Positions 1-6,598 of a stretch of 32,225 bases of DNA are shown in pieces; the stretch's first letter is position 1, and each line of letters begins with the position of its first letter. The notes below the pieces were generated by a model. It was not told the DNA's origin, ran no database searches, and was given only the letters and a program-made list of their open reading frames with translations. The DNA comes from Candidatus Rifleibacteriota bacterium (GTDB lineage Bacteria; Riflebacteria; Ozemobacteria; Ozemobacterales; Ozemobacteraceae), in the NCBI GenBank assembly GCA_029565415.1, contig JAKQOH010000219.1:1-32225 (forward strand). The letters are read 5' to 3'. Made by a program: the position numbers and the translations under genes.

Positions 1-22
1 GGCCGTTCTTTTTGGGTGGCGG
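1..22 (+). repeat. Direct repeat, left copy
   Basis: The first 22 bases match positions 357-377 except for one T in a T-run (ggccgttctttt(t)gggtggcgg). The two copies lie about 356 bp apart and bracket the gene-free stretch. This may be a dispersed repeat or the scar of a small insertion. The left copy starts at the window edge and may be longer. Confidence 0.55.
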
Positions 23-79
23 CCGTCGCGTTGTCGTTGAATAATATTCAGATTCGCGAACCGCTCAAGCGCCGAACGG

Positions 80-103
80 CTGGGGGTATTTCTGGGGGTA
101 TTT
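80..103 (+). repeat. Tandem 12-bp repeat of the GGGGGTAT family
   Basis: Two exact back-to-back copies of ctgggggtattt are present (80-91 and 92-103). Related tandem pairs occur at 256-279 and 1078-1103, always outside genes. Confidence 0.7.
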
Positions 104-160
104 TTAGAACTGCCCGAAAGGGAAATCCCGTGCTGATGAGGCTTTTATATACCTTCCGAT

Positions 161-177
161 ATAGCCCCTGGGGCTAT
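161..177. other. Perfect 17-base palindrome
   Basis: ATAGCCCCTGGGGCTAT is fully self-complementary around a central T. It could be a protein-binding site or a hairpin upstream of the terminator at 194-220. No gene is evident on either side within the window. Confidence 0.35.
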
Positions 178-193
178 TCTTGTATCAACGGAG

Positions 194-220
194 AACCCGC
201 CATTTGGCGGGTTTTTCGTT
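194..220 (+). terminator. Rho-independent terminator, plus strand
   Basis: AACCCGCC (194-201) pairs with GGCGGGTT (206-213) across an ATTT loop, and the stem runs into a T-rich tail (tttttcgttttc). The structure is a textbook intrinsic terminator. No plus-strand gene in the window ends here, so the transcript it stops must start left of position 1 or be a non-coding RNA. Confidence 0.75.
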
Positions 221-255
221 TTCAGCGTCTATTTACCGGCTTTCTTCGGAGAAAT

Positions 256-279
256 CCGGGGGTATTTCCGGGGGTATCA
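256..279 (+). repeat. Tandem 12-bp repeat of the GGGGGTAT family
   Basis: ccgggggtattt (256-267) is followed directly by ccgggggtatca (268-279), giving a 12-bp period with two differences. It has the same architecture as the pair at 80-103. Confidence 0.65.
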
Positions 280-356
280 GCACCGTTCGAGAACGAGGTT
301 ACCCCCAGACCACGGCGTTAGAGGCGCCGGGTCTCACCTGCCGAGCCGTGAGCCGG

Positions 357-377
357 GGCCGTTCTTTTGGGTGGCGG
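357..377 (+). repeat. Direct repeat, right copy
   Basis: This copy matches positions 1-22 with one T fewer. It lies about 60 bp beyond the stop codon of hicB, outside any gene. Confidence 0.55.
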
Positions 378-440
378 ACATGCCAATTTGCATGAACCGG
401 TCGCGATATGCGACCAGTTCGATCGTATTGTCGGCTGTCT

Positions 441-764
441 TTATGCGGCTTTATCTTTGAGGGTGTCGGCAATCCATTTGTTTATGCTCTTCCCTTCGCG
501 GAGAGCGGCACAGGCTACCCGGCGGTGAAGCTCTGATTCCAGGCGTAACACAAGCTTCCCGGAAAAAGGCTTTTCAGGCTCCTTCCCATGTTTGCGGCAC
601 ATGTCGATGTAGTCGTCAACCGAGTCTTTCAGGGCTTCGCGAATCTCTTCGACGCTCTGCCCCTGAAACGTGACGACATCACGGATGCCGATGACCTCGC
701 CGTGAAAGATGTTGGCTTCATCGTCGAACTCGACGATGCCGACATAGCCTTTATACGTCAACAT
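441..764 (-). CDS. hicB: HicB-family antitoxin
   Basis: A 107-residue protein likely to neutralise the HicA toxin encoded just upstream and to bind the module's promoter. The N-terminal part (about 1-60) resembles the partial RNase H-like HicB fold (GYVGIVEFDDEANIFHGEV). The C-terminal part (about 66-105: GKLVLRLESELHRRVA...SINKWIADTLK) is a ribbon-helix-helix DNA-binding segment, as in HicB proteins of the RHH class. Its ATG lies inside the last codons of hicA, with a 7-base overlap ending in the hicA TGA, so the two are probably translationally coupled. Toxin-first order is normal for hicAB. No terminator is obvious after its stop. Confidence 0.88.
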   Translation of the reverse strand: MLTYKGYVGIVEFDDEANIFHGEVIGIRDVVTFQGQSVEEIREALKDSVDDYIDMCRKHGKEPEKPFSGKLVLRLESELHRRVACAALREGKSINKWIADTLKDKAA

Positions 765-1015
765 GGCTTTGCCCCCGCTTCTGTCAGAAATCTCCGCAGC
801 GATCCAACCGCGCCTTTGTCAGTTTCCTTGTGCGGATGTGGACGATGAAACACCGCGAATACGCCGTTCAGGATGAACCTGACACGCGATCCCCGCCCTT
901 CTTCGCATTCCACGCCCAATGCCATCAGCAAGGATTCTGCATCGTTCCAAGCGATATTTGAACGCGTGGGCATTTCAAAGATCGCCTCAAGCGTCTTTCG
1001 CTGCTTCGTGTTCAC
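758..1015 (-). CDS. hicA: HicA-family mRNA interferase toxin
   Basis: An 85-residue HicA-type toxin. Members of this family have a double-stranded-RNA-binding-like fold and cleave mRNA independently of ribosomes. The opening KQRKTLEAIF, the GRGSRVRFILNG strand pair and VFHRPHPHKETDKGAVGSLRRFL are typical; the His in HRPHP is where the family's catalytic His is expected. The start is GTG at 1013-1015, chosen because family members begin at this point. The likely -10 element ends only 6 bases upstream, leaving no room for a Shine-Dalgarno site, so the transcript is probably leaderless. The stop overlaps the hicB start. Confidence 0.9.
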   Translation of the reverse strand: MNTKQRKTLEAIFEMPTRSNIAWNDAESLLMALGVECEEGRGSRVRFILNGVFAVFHRPHPHKETDKGAVGSLRRFLTEAGAKPC

Positions 1016-1021
1016 AAGATA

Positions 1022-1050
1022 ATAGTATCACCAAGCAGTATCACTGTCAA
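1022..1050 (-). promoter_or_regulatory. hicAB promoter with direct-repeat operator
   Basis: Read on the minus strand, a perfect -35 TTGACA (1045-1050) is followed by a 17-base spacer and -10 TACTAT (1022-1027). Two copies of GTGATAC (minus strand; 1038-1044 and 1025-1031), 13 bp apart, fill the spacer and overlap the -10. They are a plausible HicB operator. The predicted transcription start falls at or next to the hicA GTG. Confidence 0.7.
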
Positions 1051-1077
1051 CGATGCTACCGCTCGCTTTGTGTCGCA

Positions 1078-1103
1078 ACCGGGGTATCAAACCGGGGTAT
1101 CGG
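1078..1103 (+). repeat. Tandem 13-bp repeat of the GGGGTAT family
   Basis: accggggtatcaa (1078-1090) is followed directly by accggggtatcgg (1091-1103). It lies in the divergent intergenic region between hicAB and the RHH/RelE module, immediately left of a RAYT-type repeat. Confidence 0.65.
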
Positions 1104-1114
1104 GTTTAGAAAAT

Positions 1115-1134
1115 CCGGGACACACACCTGGTTC
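1115..1134 (-). repeat. Putative RAYT-associated repeat, copy 1
   Basis: On the minus strand this reads gaaccaggtgtgtgtcccgg. The core accaggtgtgtgtc recurs at 7489-7508 (degenerate), 7661-7677 and 8391-8410, the last copy touching a REP-associated transposase gene. Confidence 0.6.
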
Positions 1135-1197
1135 TTTTCGAAACCTGTATCACGTTCCTAGAATTTCCGGTGGCGGCGGTTCATGGGTCGGGTTATA

Positions 1198-1226
1198 TTC
1201 ATTACATACATAATATACGTAATGAA
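1198..1226 (+). promoter_or_regulatory. Palindromic operator upstream of the RHH antitoxin
   Basis: TTCATTAC (1198-1205) and GTAATGAA (1219-1226) are perfect inverted arms around a 13-bp AT-rich centre that is itself partly symmetric. The centre contains TAATAT, a possible -10. The site is 20 bases before the antitoxin ATG and is the likely autoregulatory target of the ribbon-helix-helix antitoxin. Confidence 0.55.
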
Positions 1227-1245
1227 GCATATCGGAGAGCGAACC

Positions 1246-1545
1246 ATGACCACGAAATCCTACGTGCTGAAACTGCCCGAGGACCTTCACCGGGCGATCA
1301 AGACCACGGCAAGCGCCGAAGGCCGAACCATCAAGGATATGATTCTCGACATGCTCCGAAAGCGATTCGGAGGAACCCGCATTTCTCCCGATGATCCGCT
1401 TTTGAAAGCCCTGCATGATGCCCCTCTCGACGATGAGCCCTTAACCGATGAGGAACGCGAGGGGTTGAGGGAAGCCAGGGATGACGCCAAGGCGGGCCGG
1501 GTGGATGATTGGGAAGCCATCAAAAAGAAACGGGCGGGCCGGTAA
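1246..1545 (+). CDS. Ribbon-helix-helix (CopG/RelB-like) antitoxin
   Basis: A 99-residue protein. Residues 1-45 (MTTKSYVLKLPEDLHRAIK...RTIKDMILDML) form a ribbon-helix-helix DNA-binding domain; the acidic, flexible C-terminal half (DDEPLTDEEREGLREA...) is the usual toxin-wrapping segment. The ATG at 1246 is preferred over an in-frame ATG at 1183 because GGAGAG lies 6 bases upstream and the family starts here; the longer frame would run through the palindromic operator. The stop overlaps the toxin start (TAATG), implying coupling. The partner is a RelE/ParE toxin, so this is a complete type II module. Confidence 0.85.
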   Translation: MTTKSYVLKLPEDLHRAIKTTASAEGRTIKDMILDMLRKRFGGTRISPDDPLLKALHDAPLDDEPLTDEEREGLREARDDAKAGRVDDWEAIKKKRAGR

Positions 1546-1799
1546 TGCACTGGAAGCTGTCACCAACCAAGAGATTTTCAAAAGATCTGAACGCCGTTCC
1601 GTCCGCCGATGCCCGGCGAATCATCGCCGCCGTTGATCGACTCGTTCTCGATCCTGCCGGGGCCGAGATCCGTAAGCTCGAAGGCGGGGCCGGGTGGCGT
1701 ATGCGCGTTGGGAATTGGCGGGTGTTCTTCGAACTCGACACCGAAACGGGAATCATCCTGTTGACCGGCGTGAAACGTCGAACCAGCACGACCTATTGA
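1545..1799 (+). CDS. RelE/ParE-family toxin
   Basis: An 84-residue protein of the RelE/ParE fold. The N-terminal helix region (SPTKRFSKDLNAVP...RRIIAAVDRL) leads into the characteristic sheet LEGGAGWRMRVGNWRVFFELD and the strand IILLTGVKRRTSTTY. RelE members cut mRNA on the ribosome and ParE members poison gyrase; the sequence alone does not decide which. The start ATG (1545-1547) overlaps the antitoxin stop. A terminator follows at 1842-1868, shared with convergent hsdR. Confidence 0.87.
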   Translation: MHWKLSPTKRFSKDLNAVPSADARRIIAAVDRLVLDPAGAEIRKLEGGAGWRMRVGNWRVFFELDTETGIILLTGVKRRTSTTY

Positions 1800-1841
1800 G
1801 AGTCTCTCCCATTCTTGGGAGGTTCAAGCTTCAACCAACCG

Positions 1842-1868
1842 AACAGGTCGCAAATCGCGACCTGTTTT
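1842..1868. terminator. Convergent terminator between RelE-type toxin and hsdR
   Basis: AACAGGTCGC (1842-1851) pairs perfectly with GCGACCTGTT (1857-1866) across a 5-base loop and runs into TTTTCATT on the plus strand. It lies between the toxin stop (1799) and the hsdR stop (1868-1870). It should stop plus-strand transcription well; the minus-strand T-run is poor. Confidence 0.65.
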
Positions 1869-4800
1869 CATTCCGGTGGGTTCGATACCTTCGCTTCCCG
1901 CAGGCTTTCCCATAAGCCCGCGTGGTTGAGCAGGATGTCTTTCATTCCGCTCCGGATCCTCGGCGAGTTCAGGGCCTGGGTGCTCATGAGGTTGTGCGCG
2001 TCCAGGGCGGCCATGATGGCGTTCATCAGCTCGGTCTTCAGGTCGGGCGAGTTCGCGAACTGTTCTTTGGTGTTGTTCGCGGCCTGCTTCCGCAGAACCT
2101 CCGACTCCATCAGCTTGCCTTTGATGACGTCGTTCACGTAGACGAGCTTGTCCTGGTCGGTCAGATCGCCTTCGAACAGGTCGTTCACCTTCTCGATGAT
2201 CTCGGCCAGATACGCCCGCGCCTTCTCCCGGACCGCCCCGCTTCCAGCCTCGGCGACCGGATACAACACCGGCTTTTCGCCCTTGCCGAGCAGCATGCCG
2301 GGCTGGGCGATCTTCTTCAGATGATGATGCGTCATCACCACCTTCGAGAGGTCGATCCCCTCGCGCTCGCGGCCGAACTCCAGCAGGGGCCTCAGCCGCC
2401 GGAAGAAGATCGAGCGTTTCTCCAGCGCCGTGTTGCCGTAATCGAAAATCTGCGACAAAAATGTATAGAGCCGAATATATGACCCCATGTCGGTCTTGAA
2501 AAGGGCCAGGGCGTTCATCTCGTCCTGCGCCGCCTGCTCGCCCGTTTCATCCGAGATCGCCTTCGCGATGTTCAGGGCGTTCTGCGCCGCCTTGTAGCGC
2601 TTCATCAGGCGGTCCGCCACGGGGGTGATCGCCGCGACGAGCTCGCTCTGCCTGGCCCCCTTCAGCTCCGCCTCCACGACCCGGTCCACCTCGAACTCAT
2701 CGTAATGGCCGGCGGCATCCAGCTTGGCCCGCAGGTCGAAAACCAGGTGCGGATCGGTGGCGGCGGCGAGCTCGGCGGTGGTGTGATACATCCGGAACGC
2801 GGTGAGCACGTCCTCGGCCTCGTTCACGAAGTCGAGAACGTAGGTGGTGTCCTTGCCGGGGTGGGCGCGGTTCAGCCGGGAAAGCGTCTGCACGGCCTGG
2901 ATCCCGGCCAGCCGCTTGTCCACATACATGCCGCACAGCAGCGGCTGATCGAAGCCCGTCTGGAACTTGTTCGCCACGAGAAGGATCCGATACTCGTCAC
3001 TTTTGAACGCCTCGCGGATGTCGCGGCCCCGCAGGTTCGGGTTGAGAAGGTGACTGTTCTCGGTGAATCCGTCCGGCCCGGTTTCCTTGTCGTTCACCTC
3101 GCCCGAGAAGGCGACCACGGTGCCGATCTGATATCCATAGTCTTTAATATATTTTTCGATCGCCAGCTTCCAGCGCACGGCCTCGACGCGGCTGCCGACG
3201 ACGACCATCCCCTTGGCCTTGCCGCTCAGCAGCGGCGCCACGTATTCCCGGAAATGCTCGACGACGACCTGCACCTTCTGCGCGATGTTGTAGGGATGCA
3301 GCTTCACCCAGCCCATGATGCTTTTGAGCGCCGTGCTGCGCTCGACGGTCTTCTCGTCGTAGTCCTTGCCCTCGTGCGCCAGCTTGAAGGCCAGCTTGTA
3401 GGTCGTGTAGTTCTGCAGCACGTCGAGGATGAACCCCTCTTCTATAGCCTGCCGCATGGAATACACATGGAACGGCGCCGGAAGATTCCCCGGCCCGGCC
3501 GGCTGCGTCGGGTCTGGCCGGGTGCCGAACAGCTCCATCGTCTTCGCCTTGGGCGTCGCCGTGAACGCCACGAAGGTGATCCCCCGGTCGTCCGCCCGTG
3601 CCGTCATCTGCGCGGCCAGGAGGTCTTCCGTGCTCACTTCCCCTCCGTCGTCCAGTTCGGCGATCTCTTCGGGGGAAAGCACCGCCTTCAGCTTCGCCGC
3701 CGCCTCGCCGCTCTGGGAACTGTGCGCCTCGTCGGCGATGACGGCGAAGCGCTTGTTCTGGGTGGCGGCAAGCTTCCGGACGGCCTCGATGGCGAACGGG
3801 AAGGTCTGGATCGTGCAGACCACGATCTTCTTGTCGCCGGAAAGGGCTTCCGCGAGTTTGCCGCTCTTGCTGCCGTCTTTGTTCGTGATCGTCGCCACCA
3901 CGCCGGTCGTGCGCTGGAAGTCGAACAGCGCCTCCTGGAGCTGGGAGTCGATCACGTTGCGGTCGGACACCACCAGCACGGTGTCGAAAACCTTCCTGTG
4001 CTCCGCATCGTGCAGCTCGGCCAGGAAGTGCGCCGACCAGGCGATCGAGTTCGTCTTGCCCGATCCCGCCGAGTGCTGGATCAGATACTTGGCGCCCGCC
4101 CCGTCGGCGAGCACGGCGGCCTGGAGTTTTCTCGTCACGTCGAGCTGATGATACCGGGGAAAGATGATCTTCTCGATCTGCTTCTTCTTGTTTCGCTGGG
4201 CGATGATATATCGCCCGAGGATCTCCAGCCAGCTTTCCCGCGCCCAGACCTGCTCCCACAGATACGCGGTGCGATGGCCGCCGGCCGGATTCACGGGATT
4301 GCCGGCGGCGCCGTCATCGCCCTGATTGAAGGGCAGGAACCTGGTCGCCGGGCCGTCCAGCCTGGTCACCATGTGGACTTCGGTGTTGCTCACGGCGAAA
4401 TGCACCAGCGCCCCGTTCGGGAAGGACAGGAGCGGCTCCGCGGGCTGACCTTTTGGGTGTGGATGCCGGTCGAACCGGTACTGGTCGATGGCGTCGCCGA
4501 CGCTCTGGGTGAAATCCGTTTTCAGCTCTGCCGTCGCCACCGGAACGCCGTTCAGGAACAGCACGAGATCGAGGCAGTTCTCATTGTTCAGCGAATACTT
4601 CACCTGCCTCACCACCCGGAGCCTGTTCGCCTGATACCGGGCCAGGATCTCCTCATTGATGGCCAACGCAGGCTTGAACTGGGCCAGGAGAAGCGGCTTC
4701 TTCAGGCCTATCAGCTCGATGCCGTGGCGCAGCACATCGAGCGTGCCGCGCTGATCGATCTGGTCGCGCAGGCGGGTGAGAAGTATTTCTTCGGCCTTCG

Positions 4801-4990
4801 CCCCGTGGTTCTTGGCCAAAATCTCCCATGCCTGCGGCTGCGTCTCCTGAACCCAGGCCGTCACATCAGCCGGAAACAGCGTCCGCGACCGGTCGTAGCT
4901 CGTTGCATCGCCTTCGTTATACAACCACCCGTGACCGCCGAGGTGCCGGCAGATCTCCGTCTCGAAGCTGATTTCCTTGTGCAGATTCAT
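1868..4990 (-). CDS. hsdR: Type I restriction enzyme, R subunit
   Basis: A 1040-residue motor/nuclease subunit that, with HsdM and HsdS, translocates and cuts DNA lacking the host methylation. The N-terminal PD-(D/E)xK nuclease is visible at D141 and E155-L-K157, followed by a conserved QxxxY-like stretch (Q170-Y171). The SF2 translocase follows: Walker A SAGSGKT (307-313), DEAH box (420-423), FTATPKAKT (about 477-485) and later helicase motifs (NKFQTGFDQP, QTLSRLNRAHPGK). Length and motif order are complete. Its ATG overlaps the stop of the upstream AlbA_2 gene by ATGA, so it is translated from the same message. The gene is separated from hsdS by about 4 kb of inserted genes. Confidence 0.95.
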   Translation of the reverse strand: MNLHKEISFETEICRHLGGHGWLYNEGDATSYDRSRTLFPADVTAWVQETQPQAWEILAKNHGAKAEEILLTRLRDQIDQRGTLDVLRHGIELIGLKKPLLLAQFKPALAINEEILARYQANRLRVVRQVKYSLNNENCLDLVLFLNGVPVATAELKTDFTQSVGDAIDQYRFDRHPHPKGQPAEPLLSFPNGALVHFAVSNTEVHMVTRLDGPATRFLPFNQGDDGAAGNPVNPAGGHRTAYLWEQVWARESWLEILGRYIIAQRNKKKQIEKIIFPRYHQLDVTRKLQAAVLADGAGAKYLIQHSAGSGKTNSIAWSAHFLAELHDAEHRKVFDTVLVVSDRNVIDSQLQEALFDFQRTTGVVATITNKDGSKSGKLAEALSGDKKIVVCTIQTFPFAIEAVRKLAATQNKRFAVIADEAHSSQSGEAAAKLKAVLSPEEIAELDDGGEVSTEDLLAAQMTARADDRGITFVAFTATPKAKTMELFGTRPDPTQPAGPGNLPAPFHVYSMRQAIEEGFILDVLQNYTTYKLAFKLAHEGKDYDEKTVERSTALKSIMGWVKLHPYNIAQKVQVVVEHFREYVAPLLSGKAKGMVVVGSRVEAVRWKLAIEKYIKDYGYQIGTVVAFSGEVNDKETGPDGFTENSHLLNPNLRGRDIREAFKSDEYRILLVANKFQTGFDQPLLCGMYVDKRLAGIQAVQTLSRLNRAHPGKDTTYVLDFVNEAEDVLTAFRMYHTTAELAAATDPHLVFDLRAKLDAAGHYDEFEVDRVVEAELKGARQSELVAAITPVADRLMKRYKAAQNALNIAKAISDETGEQAAQDEMNALALFKTDMGSYIRLYTFLSQIFDYGNTALEKRSIFFRRLRPLLEFGREREGIDLSKVVMTHHHLKKIAQPGMLLGKGEKPVLYPVAEAGSGAVREKARAYLAEIIEKVNDLFEGDLTDQDKLVYVNDVIKGKLMESEVLRKQAANNTKEQFANSPDLKTELMNAIMAALDAHNLMSTQALNSPRIRSGMKDILLNHAGLWESLREAKVSNPPE

Positions 4991-6516
4991 GCCGATATCT
5001 CCCAGCGGCCGCCATTATCGGGACCGATACGCCGGATGTGGCCCAGCTTCTTCTGACGCTCGATCGATTTCTTGACAGCCCGGTCGGATATTCCCAGCAA
5101 CGTTGCCAGCCTGGCGATGGTGATCGAAGGATTTGCCTGCATGAACGCCAGTATCTTCCCGGATGTCTTCTGGGAACCTTTTTCTGGGAACCTCTTCTGG
5201 GAACCATTTTCAGCCATTTTCTGGGAACTGTTTCCGGAGTGTCTCTTATTGCGGGGACCGGAAACATTATCCGAATCAGCGCCGGTGGCTTTGGATCCGC
5301 CGCCTGCTCCGCTCGCCGAACTTCCCGAAATTCGGCCCGAATGTCTCTGGGAACCTTTTCCGGGTTTGCGGTGAACGGTGACGGTAAAGATACACCCTTC
5401 GCGATCATCGGTGAAGGAAATGCCGGGCCATGCCTCCAACGCCCGCTTGATGCCTGACCCCAGCCCTTTGTAGGGCAGAAGGCCCTTGGCCACGTAGGAG
5501 CCGAGAATGGGATTGCGGATATTGGAGATGCCGACCCGGATGCGTTCGACCGTCAGGTTGTTGGGGAGGTGTCCCGGACTGATGATTTCCACGCGGTCGT
5601 CGAAAATGAAAAGGCGGATGCTGGCGCTGACCAGGTAGTCGCGGTGGACGAGAGCGTTCACGAGCAGCTCTTCGAAGACAACCGGGGAAATTTCCGGTCG
5701 GCCCGGGGAGTTGACGCCGCGACCGGCCTGGATGCGATGGAGATTGCGCATCACGAAGGAGATGGCGCCCTCGAACACTTTCTGGAATGGGCCGGAGAAG
5801 TCTTCGGAATCGAGGTAGTCGGTGGAATGAATGTCATTGCCGGGGTAGCGGATGGCCTTGATGATGAACTGGGGCTTGATCCATTCCGGGCGCTCGGCAA
5901 AAAGCAGGACGCCTGCCAGATTCAGTTTCCCGTTGGCGGCGGCAAGGTTCATGTTCTGCAAGAGGCGGGTCAGTTGTCCGGGAGAGGCCGGCAGTTCCTG
6001 GGAATAGACATCCCGCAGGAAATCCCGGAAACGGAGTGTGTCCAGCCTGTCGATGCCCGCGTTGGTCGGGAGTTCGTCGGCATGGAACTGGTCGGCGCTC
6101 TGGAAAAGGCGCCGAAGTTCCTCCTTGGCGTTTACCCGTTTCTTGTCGGATCCGTTTTTGAGCCAGATGACGCCGTGCCTGTCAAAATACGGCTTGTCCT
6201 CGCCATCGGGGACGGTGATCACGATGACGACGCGGCCTTTGCCGACACAGACGTTTTCGGTGCGAACGATCAGCGGACTGCGAACATGCTGGGAGGCCGC
6301 ATTGCCGATCATCTGGTTCAACCGCGCCACATCGGTCTGTTTCAGCCCGGTCAGAGAGCCGTCATCAGCCACCCCGAGGAAGATCATGCCGCCTTTGGAA
6401 TTGGCGAAGGCGGACATCTCGGCGGCCAGGGAATCGATGTTGGTCACGTCTTCCTTGAACTGCCGACGACTGTCTTCGCCAAGACCGATCTGGGCCTTCA
6501 ATTCCTTCAGATTCAT
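4987..6516 (-). CDS. AlbA_2/HATPase_c_4 protein (R-linked ORF)
   Basis: A 509-residue protein of the Schlafen-AlbA_2 family often encoded within type I restriction operons. Residues about 10-135 form the AlbA_2 domain (KGGMIFLGVADDGSLTG at 41-57). Residues about 275-385 resemble the HATPase_c_4 region (FEELLVNALVHRDY at 281-294, ISPGHLPNN, GLGSGIKRAL). A Gly/Ser/Lys-rich linker (about 386-452) carries repeats of GSQK and RFPEK, and a winged-helix segment (455-509) ends the protein. The DNA encoding the linker contains repeated ctgggaacc units also found outside genes nearby. The stop overlaps the hsdR start (ATGA). It may regulate hsdR or act in defence; the sequence does not say which. Confidence 0.87.
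   Translation of the reverse strand: MNLKELKAQIGLGEDSRRQFKEDVTNIDSLAAEMSAFANSKGGMIFLGVADDGSLTGLKQTDVARLNQMIGNAASQHVRSPLIVRTENVCVGKGRVVIVITVPDGEDKPYFDRHGVIWLKNGSDKKRVNAKEELRRLFQSADQFHADELPTNAGIDRLDTLRFRDFLRDVYSQELPASPGQLTRLLQNMNLAAANGKLNLAGVLLFAERPEWIKPQFIIKAIRYPGNDIHSTDYLDSEDFSGPFQKVFEGAISFVMRNLHRIQAGRGVNSPGRPEISPVVFEELLVNALVHRDYLVSASIRLFIFDDRVEIISPGHLPNNLTVERIRVGISNIRNPILGSYVAKGLLPYKGLGSGIKRALEAWPGISFTDDREGCIFTVTVHRKPGKGSQRHSGRISGSSASGAGGGSKATGADSDNVSGPRNKRHSGNSSQKMAENGSQKRFPEKGSQKTSGKILAFMQANPSITIARLATLLGISDRAVKKSIERQKKLGHIRRIGPDNGGRWEISA
5170..5229 (+). repeat. ctgggaacc repeats inside the AlbA_2 gene
   Basis: Copies of ctgggaacc start at 5170, 5184 and 5197, with ctgggaact at 5221 and a further copy at 5347. 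On the coding strand they encode the GSQK units of the linker. The same unit occurs at 7563 and, degenerate, at 7576 in the gap between the GIY-YIG and VapC genes. Confidence 0.7.
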
Positions 6517-6543
6517 TCGCTCACAACCCCATGCTTTCGACGG
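6513..6543 (-). repeat. AlbA_2 gene start region, duplicated at 7617-7647
   Basis: The 31 bases covering the AlbA_2 ATG and its 5' leader match 7617-7647 at 26 positions, with the two ATG codons in register. In both copies the minus strand reads ccgtcgaaag...agcgaATG. Confidence 0.6.
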
Positions 6544-6598
6544 TGTCTGGTAAAAAAACAGTTGTGCGCCCCAGGTTTTTTTATTTCCTGGTGAAGGC

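Larger units (their letters stand above)
1..440. other. Gene-free stretch with short repeats and a terminator
   Basis: No convincing coding region is seen here. Open frames exist on the plus strand but resemble no family I know and run through repeats and a terminator. The stretch holds a pair of direct repeats (1-22 and 357-377), two tandem 12-bp GGGGGTAT repeats (80-103 and 256-279), a perfect palindrome (161-177) and a strong intrinsic terminator (194-220). It looks like a junction between an upstream gene outside the window and the toxin-antitoxin/restriction island. Confidence 0.6.

Noticed and set aside
120..215. A tRNA ahead of the terminator at 194-220
   Set aside because: No cloverleaf, anticodon arm or T-loop sequence could be found in positions 1-193.
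16..321. A 101-codon plus-strand frame at the left end
   Set aside because: It runs through tandem repeats and an intrinsic terminator and matches no family.
2705..5056. A 783-codon plus-strand open frame
   Set aside because: It lies opposite hsdR, whose helicase and nuclease motifs are complete.
5170..5229. A CRISPR array suggested by repeated ctgggaacc units
   Set aside because: The units are 9 bases with irregular 14-, 13- and 24-base spacing and lie in frame within a coding linker; no spacer structure or cas genes are present.
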